Shown: positions 17,211 to 24,935 of the stretch, in pieces
How positions within the stretch are numbered: position 1 is the first letter of the stretch
How the letters are laid out: every line of letters begins with the position of its first letter
NCBI GenBank assembly: GCA_030743815.1
Contig: JASLRT010000091.1
Coordinates: 1-57,219 of the forward strand
Length of the DNA: 57,219 nucleotides
Reading direction: 5' to 3'
Origin: Candidatus Neomarinimicrobiota bacterium
Lineage (GTDB): Bacteria; Fidelibacterota; Marinisomatia; Marinisomatales; S15-B10
Program-made: the position numbers and the translations under genes
The notes under the pieces: generated by a model
Databases searched by the model: none
The model's input: only the letters and a program-made list of their open reading frames with translations
What the model was told of the DNA's origin: nothing

Positions 17211-18881
17211 TCATCTTTCTGGATAGTATAGCTGAATCTCTTCTGTTTTCCAGTTGGCTCTCACTTCAATGGTATCAGGCAATACCAGAAACGGCTCAGC
17301 TGGTTCAAACGGAACCGCCCTGCCGGTCGTATAGCGTCCGTTGCCGTCCTTATCCTGAAAAGCGCTCAGGAGCCACATTCCTTCTAACAGTTCTGGAAAC
17401 TCAAAACTGCCGTCCGAATTTACTGAAATTGAAGAAGATTTTTGGGGCTTTTCTGCCATCTCAACTACTACTATCGTCTCTTCAACAAAGTCTCCAGCAA
17501 CTGTGCCAGAAAGACCACCTGTGCCAATCTTCTTACCTATCCTGAGTTTGAATGCAACGATCGAATCCTTAAGTGCTATCCCTTCCGCAGTGCGCAATCG
17601 TTCTCCCTGAAGAGTCAGCGCATAATCATCTTCAGCTTGCCACTCTGTGGCAGGTCTTATAGCAAGGATTGTTGGGTGTCGCCATTCAAAATCAATCGCA
17701 ACTGTATCTCTCGATCGGTCCTGCAATGAGAAGAACTGGCTGTCAATTTCTGTCTGCATGAAAGTAGAGAATCGAATCACAAGATGAGAATCACCAGGAT
17801 CCATCTCTATTCTCTTCCCAGGTTCAGGCATCACTATCTGGGGTAGGAGTGAATCAGCATCCGGGATCTGAATTAACCGGGTGAACGGTTCCAGCGGCTG
17901 TTCAAGCTGATCTTCCAGTGAGGAGACTGAAAGGGTATAGCTGCCGCCAGTAGTAAGACTATCCGTGTAAAAGAAAACTTCGTCATTCTGGATAGATGAA
18001 AACAGATTTTGAGGACTGATATCCACAGTATGAAGCGTGTCACGGAACTGCAATGCAGGTGAATTCCCGGTTGTCAATTCCAACGGATTCGAGAACCGCA
18101 AGATACCCTGCCGCGAACTCTCCATTGAGACGGCAAGCACCTTGAACGCTTTCGGTTCGTGCGCGATCTTCATATTCACATCGGCAAACGTATTCCGCTC
18201 CTCGCTCAGGTTCAGGGGAGCCCTCCAGTGAACCCCGTACGGCATGCGGGACGACGACAACGGGGCTGGCGGCGATCCTCCTTCAAACGCCAATAGCTGA
18301 TACTCACCCTCACCCAGATGTGAAAATGAATAACGCCCTGAATCATCTGTTTCAGTATAGTAATCAGGCTGTTCCAGAAAAAGGCTGTCCAGATGCCCTT
18401 TCACCTTGTATAGATAGACGAGACTCGATTTGCCTTCAATATCGTAGACCGAGCCACTGATGGCGCCTTGCGAAACAGACGATCCCGTGCTGTATGCCAG
18501 CTGATAAGTCTTATCGAGCCGGTTCTTGTGTTCATCCTCAATCTCCCGGGTGACGGTCAATATATAGGTCTGTTCATCCGTAAGTGTATCAGGGAGTTTA
18601 ACGGTTATCTTATCCTTCTTCAGCACAACCTCAGGAGGATCGTGCAAGACCGGCTCAATCCTGACACCCTTTTCCGAAAGTGTCTCTTGTAACCTCTCAG
18701 AAAAGGTGAGACTGATCATCAGCCCGGCGGCTATCTGTGTCGTGCCCGATGGCGGTTCAACGCTCACCAGTTCCGGTGCCGTTTTGTCAACCGGTCCTCC
18801 CGGCGGCGGACCGACGGCTGCACAGCCTGTCAGTGCAACTACCAAGCCGTAAAGTAACAATCTGGGAAGGTTACTGTTCAT
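17211..18881 (-). CDS. Ig-like domain lipoprotein (Big_5/SbsA type)
   Basis: The 556-aa product has a lipoprotein signal with lipobox LTGC (Cys20), then the start AAVGPPPGGPVDKTAPELVSVEPPSGTT. Proteins with this Pro-Gly-rich beginning followed by bacterial Ig-like (Big_5) domains are common in the Bacteroidetes/FCB group. At least two Ig-like domains are visible in the first half and a carboxypeptidase-regulatory-like fold, GSVYDIEGKSSLVYLYK...GRYSFSHLGEGEYQLLAF, in the middle. A second such fold is near the end, GSFEFPELLEGMWLLSAFQD. It is probably an outer-membrane or periplasmic structural lipoprotein. It lies 7 bp after sfsA in the same direction. Confidence 0.8.
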   Translation of the reverse strand: MNSNLPRLLLYGLVVALTGCAAVGPPPGGPVDKTAPELVSVEPPSGTTQIAAGLMISLTFSERLQETLSEKGVRIEPVLHDPPEVVLKKDKITVKLPDTLTDEQTYILTVTREIEDEHKNRLDKTYQLAYSTGSSVSQGAISGSVYDIEGKSSLVYLYKVKGHLDSLFLEQPDYYTETDDSGRYSFSHLGEGEYQLLAFEGGSPPAPLSSSRMPYGVHWRAPLNLSEERNTFADVNMKIAHEPKAFKVLAVSMESSRQGILRFSNPLELTTGNSPALQFRDTLHTVDISPQNLFSSIQNDEVFFYTDSLTTGGSYTLSVSSLEDQLEQPLEPFTRLIQIPDADSLLPQIVMPEPGKRIEMDPGDSHLVIRFSTFMQTEIDSQFFSLQDRSRDTVAIDFEWRHPTILAIRPATEWQAEDDYALTLQGERLRTAEGIALKDSIVAFKLRIGKKIGTGGLSGTVAGDFVEETIVVVEMAEKPQKSSSISVNSDGSFEFPELLEGMWLLSAFQDKDGNGRYTTGRAVPFEPAEPFLVLPDTIEVRANWKTEEIQLYYPER

Positions 18882-18888
18882 CAGACAT

Positions 18889-19596
18889 TCAGAAGGGCAT
18901 CAGATCATAGGGGACTGTATTCTTGAATTCAATCGCGGCTGGTGATACAGCGGCTGTGATGACACTGATGCGCACACCAGCCCGTTCAGCTTCCAGCAAA
19001 GCCTGGGCGAATTTCTGGTCTCTGTCCCACTGCGGCTGGAAGCAACGCACATCGGAGCGCTGGCAGACAAACAGCACCGCCGCTCCCGCACCACTCCGGG
19101 ACAGTTCCGCCAGAGCATTCATGTGACGCCGTCCCCGCTCCGTAACAGCATCTGGAAACATGGCCACCCCGTCTTCCACAAGAGTTACCGATTTTACTTC
19201 CAAATAGAGAGGAGTACCGTTCTTTTGCAGAAGAAAATCGAAACGGTGATTACCCAGCTTTACCTCGCTCTGAACCAGTTGATAATTCTTAAATATACTC
19301 AATTGACGGTTTTCAAGCAGTGAACGGACAAACCGATTCGGGAGCGTTGAGTCAATAGAGACCCACTCTTCCCCTTTTCTTACTAGCACTGTTGTCCAAT
19401 CAGTCTTGCGGTTCTCCCGTTTTTCATTTGCTACCTGCCGGACTTTCAATCTGACACCGGGAATTAACAGTTCCTCAAGCCTTCCCGGATCGGGCAGATG
19501 ACTTTCCTCCTCCCGGCCGTTGATACGGACAATGGTCAGAAACCGATTCGGCCTCCGTACAAAAGTAGCATCGGTGAGGTAGCCGTCTGTTTTCAT
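18889..19596 (-). CDS. sfsA: SfsA family protein
   Basis: The 235-aa product matches SfsA along its length: the N-terminal FVRRPNRFLTIVRINGREEESHLPDPG region, an OB-like fold, then the nuclease-like LEVKSVTLV and FPDAVTERGRRH segments and the end FVCQRSDVRCFQP. The E-V-K triad resembles a PD-(D/E)XK nuclease core. In E. coli it was named for sugar fermentation stimulation and binds DNA; its molecular role is not settled. It starts right after the stop of the first transsulfuration enzyme gene and leads into the Ig-like lipoprotein gene. Confidence 0.92.
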   Translation of the reverse strand: MKTDGYLTDATFVRRPNRFLTIVRINGREEESHLPDPGRLEELLIPGVRLKVRQVANEKRENRKTDWTTVLVRKGEEWVSIDSTLPNRFVRSLLENRQLSIFKNYQLVQSEVKLGNHRFDFLLQKNGTPLYLEVKSVTLVEDGVAMFPDAVTERGRRHMNALAELSRSGAGAAVLFVCQRSDVRCFQPQWDRDQKFAQALLEAERAGVRISVITAAVSPAAIEFKNTVPYDLMPF

Positions 19597-19599
19597 TCA

Positions 19600-20760
19600 T
19601 CAACTCTCAGTCAGCGCCTGATCAAAATCGCCAATCAGATCTTTCGCAGATTCTATTCCGGCGGAAACGCGGACAAGGCTGTCGGTGATACCGATGGCTT
19701 CCCGTTCTGACGGCGACATACCGGCATGGGAGGTCACAGCCGGTCGGGTCATGAGTGTTTCGACCCCGCCGAGGCTGGGAGCAAGGATCGGCAGGGTTAC
19801 TTTGTTCAAAAACCGTTTCGCCGCGTCAAGCCCCTCTTTCAGTTCGAAGCTGAGCATCCCGCTGAATCCATCAAACAGTTTCTTTCCGCGGTCGTGATCG
19901 GGGTGCGAAGCAAGCCCGGGATAGTTAACCTTCTCTATTTTTTCATGATTCTCCAGGAATTGCGCAATCTTCTGCGCACTCTCATTGTGCTGCTTCATCC
20001 GCAAAGCGAGTGTCTTGATACCGCGATGGAGGAGAAAACAGGCGTGCGGATCGAGCGTGCCACCCAAATGATTGAGTTTGTGTGTAATCTTTTCAATCAG
20101 GTCGGCGCTGGCAATGATGGCGCCGGCAACAATATCTGAGTGACCGTTCAAATACTTGGTACAGCTGTGGCACGAAATGTCGAATCCCCACTCCGCAGGC
20201 CGGAAATTGACAGGCGAAGCAAACGTGTTGTCAATAACAGAAATGATTCTGTGTTCCCGGGAAAATGCGGTCACGGCCTCCAGATCACCTATCTGAAGCA
20301 GCGGATTGGACATGGTCTCAACGTAGATCAGCCTCGTCTTGGGCTTAAGTTTGTCCTTCCATGAATCCGGATCGGCACCGTCAATGAAATCAAACTCGAC
20401 CCCCCATTTGCCCACATCATGATTGACGAATGTGTGCGTGCCGCCGTAGAGAGTATCTTGGATAAGAAAGTGGTCGCCGGCCGATAAGAAGGTGAGCAAG
20501 GTGACGGTGATGGCAGACATACCGCTGGAGGTGACAAGAGCGTCTTCCGCGTTCTCTAGTGCAGCTAATTTTGCATGGAGTGCTATGTGATTGGGCGTAT
20601 TGTTCAGTCTGATGTAACGAACGTCGTGGTAGCTCTCTTCTCCGGCCGTTTCGAACATCGCCGACTGGAAGACTGGCATGGACACCGCCCCGCCGATTCT
20701 GGGATCAGGTTCCCCAGCATGAATGAGTTTTGTCTCAATACTATTGTAGCTTTCAGTCAC
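19600..20760 (-). CDS. Cys/Met metabolism PLP-dependent enzyme (cystathionine beta-lyase/gamma-synthase type)
   Basis: The 386-aa product is a fold-type I PLP enzyme of the transsulfuration family. SCTKYLNGHSD holds the Schiff-base lysine; SSGMSAI and YVETMSNPLLQ are family landmarks; SLGGVETLMTRPAVTSHA closes the active site. The usual YSRTGNPT segment is here YIRLNNTPNH, a clear departure from its paralogue at 21428-22570, so specificity may differ (cystathionine beta-lyase or a similar C-S lyase). It starts at GTG 20760 with GGAGAG just upstream. A 265-bp spacer with a strong stem-loop precedes it. Which reaction it catalyses cannot be settled from sequence alone. Confidence 0.85.
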   Translation of the reverse strand: MTESYNSIETKLIHAGEPDPRIGGAVSMPVFQSAMFETAGEESYHDVRYIRLNNTPNHIALHAKLAALENAEDALVTSSGMSAITVTLLTFLSAGDHFLIQDTLYGGTHTFVNHDVGKWGVEFDFIDGADPDSWKDKLKPKTRLIYVETMSNPLLQIGDLEAVTAFSREHRIISVIDNTFASPVNFRPAEWGFDISCHSCTKYLNGHSDIVAGAIIASADLIEKITHKLNHLGGTLDPHACFLLHRGIKTLALRMKQHNESAQKIAQFLENHEKIEKVNYPGLASHPDHDRGKKLFDGFSGMLSFELKEGLDAAKRFLNKVTLPILAPSLGGVETLMTRPAVTSHAGMSPSEREAIGITDSLVRVSAGIESAKDLIGDFDQALTES

Positions 20761-20801
20761 TTCGTTCTCTCCTTTCGACTCTTGTATTGTCCCTCTTGAA
20801 C

Positions 20802-20849
20802 CTCAAATGCAGCAACTGTTCTCTCGGTTCCCGAAGTTGCAGATTTGAG
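20802..20849 (-). other. Stem-loop in the 5' leader of the PLP enzyme gene
   Basis: CTCAAAT plus CAACT arms at 20802-20817 pair with AGTTG plus ATTTGAG at 20835-20849, interrupted by a small mismatch (GCAG against CTG), around a 17-nt loop. It ends 42 nt upstream of the GTG start. No U-run follows, so it is not a standard terminator. It does not match the SAM-I or SAM-II riboswitch cores that I know. Confidence 0.5.
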
Positions 20850-20981
20850 TTTAACACTGAGGTACAGGAATCATCAATCCTTATTGCGGCGAGAAGCATG
20901 ACCGCCGACAGAGAACATCGCATCGACAGGACAAAACGGTGGCGCTTCGAGACACTATCGCAACACACGGACTTTACAACT

Positions 20982-21011
20982 TGCAACAGAGGGGATTGCA
21001 GTCTGCAACAG
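20982..21011. promoter_or_regulatory. Palindrome with direct repeats upstream of the PLP enzyme gene
   Basis: TTGCAGTCTGCAA at 20996-21008 is a perfect palindrome around one base. TGCAACAG occurs twice (20982-20989 and 21004-21011), 22 bp apart, about two helical turns. It lies 220-250 bp upstream of the start at 20760 and just past the DUF123 gene stop. It could be an operator; no factor is identified. Confidence 0.35.
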
Positions 21012-21025
21012 GGACCCGGCATCTC

Positions 21026-21418
21026 TCACGATCCCCCATCAATCTTCGCCAGATGTGCCGGACACCCGGCGCGACAGTCGCTGGCCCCAAATCCTTTGAC
21101 GGGAGCCGAAACACCCCTTTTTCGCAACAGTTTCTGATTTTCGACGCATTCCGCTTCGAAATCCTCTGATACGATTTCAATCCGTTCTATTGCCACCTCA
21201 GGATGAGATGTGAGATAATCAATGTGCCAACGGAGAGGCTTATCTTTTCTGCGGTGCCGTTCGAGGCGCGCTTTCAGGCCCCGTTTCGCCCGGCCGGTAT
21301 AGATGTAAGTCCCGGGCGTGAATCTAAACCTTCCTAGTTTGCCTATCTGAATTGATACGGAACGAGCGACCCGAAGGTTGATCTGGTAAATCCCACCAGC
21401 AGGTAGCTCAGCAGACAC
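21026..21418 (-). CDS. DUF123 GIY-YIG-like nuclease family protein
   Basis: The 130-aa product has the compact GIY-YIG arrangement of the DUF123 family: GIYQINL, then GTYIYTGRAKRGLKARLERH, RWHIDYLTSHPEV and the tail GFGASDCRAGCPAHL, whose Cys and His residues are conserved in this family. Members occur alone or fused to endonuclease III, suggesting a nucleic-acid role; substrate unknown. The start is GTG at 21418, 9 bp after the stop of the second transsulfuration enzyme gene, so it may be co-transcribed by chance of position rather than by function. Confidence 0.85.
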   Translation of the reverse strand: MSAELPAGGIYQINLRVARSVSIQIGKLGRFRFTPGTYIYTGRAKRGLKARLERHRRKDKPLRWHIDYLTSHPEVAIERIEIVSEDFEAECVENQKLLRKRGVSAPVKGFGASDCRAGCPAHLAKIDGGS

Positions 21419-21427
21419 AATAAGAAA

Positions 21428-22570
21428 CTAAACTCTCTCCAGTGCTTGATCTAAATCTGCCACGATGTCGTCCGGATCCTCTATCCCTACAGAAATACGC
21501 ACCAGGCCATCGGTGAGTCCCCGGGCGTGGCGCTCCTCCGCCGGCACATCCGCGTGCGTCATGGTGGCGGGATGGGTGATCATGGTCTCCACGGCACCAA
21601 GACTTTCCGCCAACGCACACAGCTTTACTGTATTCATCAGTGTCTTTCCAGCCGCGATACCACCTTCCAACTCGAACGAGATCATGCCGCTGAAACCATC
21701 CATCTGCACTTTTGCGATTTCATGCTGAGGATGGGAAGGCAGGCCGGGATAGGTCACGCTTGCCACCTTGGGGTGAGCTTCCAGGAATTCAGCCACGATC
21801 TGTCCATTGGCGGTGTGCCGTTCCATCCTGAGGTGAAGCGTCTTGACCCCGAGGGAGGTGAGCCAGCAATCGAAAGGACTCGGCACGGCGCCGATAGTCT
21901 TCTGGACGAACTTCATCTCCTCGAAGATATCTTCCCGGCTTGTGATGACAACCCCGCCGATGAGCTGGTTATGACCGCTCAGGTATTTCGTGGTGCTGTG
22001 GACCACCATGTCGGCGCCGAACTCCAGCGGCCTCAAGAAGACGGGCGTGGCAAATGTTGAATCGACACCGTAGAGCAGATCATGCTCCTTTGCAATTTGC
22101 GCCATGGCAACCAAATCGGTCACCTTCAGCAGGGGATTGGTGGGCGTCTCTACCCAGAGCATCTTCGTTTCAGGGCAGACAGCGTCTTTCACTTTACGGG
22201 GATTAGAGGAATCCACGTATGTAAAGTGGAGGTCGTAGTTGACGAGGATCCGATTGAAATGGCGCGAGACGCCGCCGTACACATCATCTGAGCAGACCAC
22301 ATGATCGCCTGCTTTCAGTAGCTTCATGCAACTGTCAACGGTAGCCATGCCGCTGGCAAAGCAAACGCCGTACTTGCCACCTTCGATGGCGGCGAGTTGC
22401 TCTTCCAGCATCTGACGCGTCGGGTTCGCCGAACGGGTGTAGTCAAATCCCAGGTCGCGGCCAACTTCGGGTAGAACGTAAGTCGCCGTCTGGTAGATGG
22501 GCGGCACGATGGCGCCGGTAGTGGGGTCCGACTCGATCCCGGCCCTTACAATCTTTGTGTCAAACTTCAT
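21428..22570 (-). CDS. Cystathionine gamma-lyase/gamma-synthase
   Basis: The 380-aa product is a canonical transsulfuration PLP enzyme: YTRSANPTRQMLE, SGMATVDSCMKLLKAGDHVV, VETPTNPLLK, STTKYLSGH with the PLP lysine, and SLGAVETMITHPATMTHADV. The last motif and the neighbouring CBS-like gene favour cystathionine gamma-lyase, which releases cysteine in reverse transsulfuration; gamma-synthase activity cannot be excluded because the two are close. The start is ATG 22570, since GGAGGGAGAA lies right before it; a GTG four codons upstream would bury that ribosome site. It lies 127 bp after the CBS-like gene. Confidence 0.9.
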   Translation of the reverse strand: MKFDTKIVRAGIESDPTTGAIVPPIYQTATYVLPEVGRDLGFDYTRSANPTRQMLEEQLAAIEGGKYGVCFASGMATVDSCMKLLKAGDHVVCSDDVYGGVSRHFNRILVNYDLHFTYVDSSNPRKVKDAVCPETKMLWVETPTNPLLKVTDLVAMAQIAKEHDLLYGVDSTFATPVFLRPLEFGADMVVHSTTKYLSGHNQLIGGVVITSREDIFEEMKFVQKTIGAVPSPFDCWLTSLGVKTLHLRMERHTANGQIVAEFLEAHPKVASVTYPGLPSHPQHEIAKVQMDGFSGMISFELEGGIAAGKTLMNTVKLCALAESLGAVETMITHPATMTHADVPAEERHARGLTDGLVRISVGIEDPDDIVADLDQALERV

Positions 22571-22617
22571 TTCTCCCTCCACTTTACCTTGCTAAAACAT
22601 ATTGGAGTGATGGATAG

Positions 22618-22679
22618 TTGGAGAAGTGGAGAAATGCGGGCGGTGCGTTCTTCCATTTCTCCAATACCCCAATTCTCCA
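22618..22679. repeat. Inverted repeat of GGAGAA units between the CBS-like and lyase genes
   Basis: TGGAGAAATG (22627-22636) pairs perfectly with CATTTCTCCA (22654-22663). An outer TGGAGAA (22619-22625) pairs with TTCTCCA (22673-22679). The arms are made of the same short unit repeated (TTGGAGAAG, TGGAGAAATG), so it is both a direct-repeat tract and a hairpin. It sits in the 127-bp spacer upstream of the gamma-lyase start and may affect the shared message. Confidence 0.6.
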
Positions 22680-22697
22680 CCTCATTAACCTACGGCT

Positions 22698-23651
22698 TTA
22701 CTCAAGGAATCCTTGCTCCTTCATCCAGTCATCATCGACGAATTTGGTGAGGTAATTTCGTATGGAGTCGGGCAGGATCACCAGACACCGTTCACCTTCA
22801 TTCAGGCTCGTGGCCACCTGCAATGCCGCCCACACCGCTGAGCCAGACGAACCGCCCACTAAGAGTCCCTCCTCCCGGACCAGCCGTCTTGCCACCAGGA
22901 ACGAGTCTTTGTCATTGACCTTCACGTATTCGTCCACCAGGGAGTTATCCAGCACGTCCGGGAAAAAGTCGTAGCCGATCCCCTCAACCATATACGGGTA
23001 CACCTCCGTTCCGCCTCCGAGGATAGAGCCGTGAGGATCTACGCCAACGATGGTCACATCAGGCAACTCTTCTTTCAGGCGCTTCGCAACACCTGTAACT
23101 GTGCCGCCGGTGCCTACGCCGATGACCACCATACTGAGATTATCACCCATTTCTTCAATAATCTCTCCAGCGGTATCGTGGTAGTGGGCATCGGGATTGT
23201 CGATATTGCTGTACTGATCGAGAATATGGGAATTGGGGATTTCTTCGTTGAGCTTTTTCGCAATCCCAATGTGACTTTCCGGTGCATCCCACGCCGCTTC
23301 AGTAGGCGTGCGGACAATTTCGGCTCCCAGCGCCTCCAAGACCACCTGTTTCTCCTTGCTCATTTTCTCTGGCATGGTGATGATCATCCTGTACCCCTTT
23401 ACGGCGGCAGTCAGCGCCATGCCTATTCCCGTATTGCCGGAAGTGGGCTCTATGAGAGTATCGCCCGGTTTAATGCGCCCGGACTTCTCCGCCTCCTCCA
23501 CCATCCTTACGCCGATCCTGTCCTTCACCGAACCGCCCACATTCAGAAACTCGCACTTTCCATACAGTTTGCAATCGAGATCTGCCCCAATCCGACTCAG
23601 CTTTACAATGGGAGTGTTTCCTACCGCGCCCAGAATATCTTCATATATCAT
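22698..23651 (-). CDS. Cystathionine beta-synthase/cysteine synthase family enzyme
   Basis: The 317-aa product is a fold-type II PLP enzyme. [15 protein letters not shown] holds the Schiff-base lysine and is the cystathionine beta-synthase form of that motif; [24 protein letters not shown] and [12 protein letters not shown] line the cofactor and substrate pockets. It lacks the C-terminal CBS-domain pair and the heme-binding N-terminus of animal enzymes. With the downstream gamma-lyase it would form reverse transsulfuration, homocysteine plus serine to cystathionine to cysteine. O-acetylserine sulfhydrylase activity is the main alternative. The ATG has AAGGAAGG before it; promoter at 23688-23717. 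Confidence 0.88.
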   Translation of the reverse strand: MIYEDILGAVGNTPIVKLSRIGADLDCKLYGKCEFLNVGGSVKDRIGVRMVEEAEKSGRIKPGDTLIEPTSGNTGIGMALTAAVKGYRMIITMPEKMSKEKQVVLEALGAEIVRTPTEAAWDAPESHIGIAKKLNEEIPNSHILDQYSNIDNPDAHYHDTAGEIIEEMGDNLSMVVIGVGTGGTVTGVAKRLKEELPDVTIVGVDPHGSILGGGTEVYPYMVEGIGYDFFPDVLDNSLVDEYVKVNDKDSFLVARRLVREEGLLVGGSSGSAVWAALQVATSLNEGERCLVILPDSIRNYLTKFVDDDWMKEQGFLE

Positions 23652-23687
23652 ATTGCCTTCCTTTATGAAATCAAGTCATAATGGTTA

Positions 23688-23717
23688 ATATTATTTCTTG
23701 ATTAAATAGGTTCGCAA
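23688..23717 (-). promoter_or_regulatory. Candidate promoter of the CBS-like gene
   Basis: On the minus strand TTGCGA (23712-23717) and TAATAT (23688-23693) are 18 bases apart, 36 nt upstream of the start. It lies in the 175-bp divergent spacer shared with the aldehyde dehydrogenase pseudogene; no convincing plus-strand promoter was found there. Confidence 0.4.
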
Positions 23718-23826
23718 AATCAAATTCTTTATGCACAACGAACCAACTACTATTATTCTTCAGATCAATCCGTTATTCTATCCACAAAAGTGGACGAAAC
23801 TTTAAGAAAGATTAGGGAGGCAGGAA

Positions 23827-24272
23827 ATGAAAATGTTACTTGACGGTGAATGGCACAACAGGGAGGAGACCATTGATGTAACCAATCCCTTCGACGGCTC
23901 GCTCATCGACACAGTGCCCAGCGCCACATCAGAAGATGTCGACCTAGCCATCTCATCCGCCGTGGAAGGGTTCGGAATCTCGAAGCATCTCTCGGCTCAT
24001 GAGAGAGCAGATATCCTTTACGGGACCGCCTCCTCATGAAGAGTCAGCACGAAGAGTTTTCTTAGCTCATTGCGAGAGAAAGTTCGAAAACAATCAGGGA
24101 AGCACGCAAAGAAGTGCGCCGCAAGAAGAAAGAGTAACAATCTATCAAATTGTATCCGGGGAGGCTTACTTACTGTCCTCAATCCAACAAGGTGGAAAAG
24201 ACTACCAGCGCGAAAGATACTACCGAATTAACCGTAACGATCGATACATTCTCACCCTAAGCTTAACTGATT
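23827..24272 (+). pseudogene. Aldehyde dehydrogenase remnant (frameshifted, C-terminus deleted)
   Basis: A good ribosome site (GGGAGGCAGGAA) precedes ATG 23827, and the first 70 codons read as a normal aldehyde dehydrogenase N-terminus: MLLDGEWHNREETIDVTNPFDG, then HLSAHERADILY. The frame ends in TGA at 24037. Homology goes on in the +3 frame, with an internal stop, as LIARESSKTIREARKEVRR. It then moves to the +2 frame as SGEAYLLS, GGKDYQRERYYRI and ILTLSLTD, where live enzymes have GGEDR, YY and ITPFND. Homology ends at about 24272, seven bases before the next gene. The cofactor-binding core, catalytic Glu and Cys and the whole C-terminal two thirds are absent. It is a dead gene with several independent lesions. 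Confidence 0.85.
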
Positions 24273-24278
24273 GATGCT

Positions 24279-24935
24279 ATGAAAATTGATCCCAAAGACC
24301 ACTTCTTCGGTGACATTCACAAGATCATGATCGGATCCATCGTGCCACGGCCTATCACCCTCGTATCAACCGTCGCGATGAACGGCACCCAAAACCTGGC
24401 CCCCTTTTCCTACTTCAACGGTGTCTGCTCCAACCCCCCCACTATCATGTTTGCCCCCGCCCGGCGGGGATATGATGGTAAAACCAAGGATACCCTTAAC
24501 AACATCCGCGCCACTGAAGAATTCGTAGTAAACATCGTTTCTGAAGCAATCGGCGAACAGATGGTAGCTTGCGCTACTGATTACGAACCTGAAGTTGATG
24601 AGTTCGAGATTTCCGGTCTCACGGCTGTTCCCAGTAAAAAAGTTTCTCCCCCGCGAGTTGGTGAGTCAAAGGTCAGTTTTGAGTGCAAGTTGAATCAGAT
24701 CATTGAGATAGGTGAAGGTGGTCCGGGGAGTGGAGCTGCTGTCATCGGTACTATTGTACTGTTCCATATTGATGATGAGGTCACTTCAGACGGTCGCATA
24801 CTTTTGAATAAACTCCAGCCTCTCGGTAGACTCGCCGGTAACCGGTACGCCCGGATTACGGATACACTCAGGATCGTGCGCCAAGTCAAACCGGATGATT
24901 CCTCGCCTCCCGCTTCCAACCGGAAGAAAGATTGA
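24279..24935 (+). CDS. Flavin reductase-like domain protein (FMN-binding)
   Basis: The 218-aa product is a split-barrel flavin reductase-like protein: IGSIVPRPITLVSTVAMNGTQNLAPFSYFNGV near the start, then PPTIMFAP and KDTLNNIRATEEFVVN. The family binds FMN and includes NAD(P)H:flavin oxidoreductases that feed monooxygenases; this subgroup, near 200 aa with the RPI(T/A) motif, is mostly of unknown substrate. It is intact. It begins 7 bp after the aldehyde dehydrogenase remnant, with no clear ribosome site, and its stop overlaps the next gene's TTG start. Confidence 0.85.
   Translation: MKIDPKDHFFGDIHKIMIGSIVPRPITLVSTVAMNGTQNLAPFSYFNGVCSNPPTIMFAPARRGYDGKTKDTLNNIRATEEFVVNIVSEAIGEQMVACATDYEPEVDEFEISGLTAVPSKKVSPPRVGESKVSFECKLNQIIEIGEGGPGSGAAVIGTIVLFHIDDEVTSDGRILLNKLQPLGRLAGNRYARITDTLRIVRQVKPDDSSPPASNRKKD

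Noticed and set aside
20761-21025. SAM riboswitch or T-box before the transsulfuration enzyme
   Set aside because: The conserved SAM-I, SAM-II and T-box sequence cores could not be found, although the region is structured.
20730-21137. Short open frames on both strands over the spacer before the PLP enzyme gene
   Set aside because: They overlap gene ends, have no ribosome sites, and read as low-complexity Cys, Arg and Ser-rich sequence.
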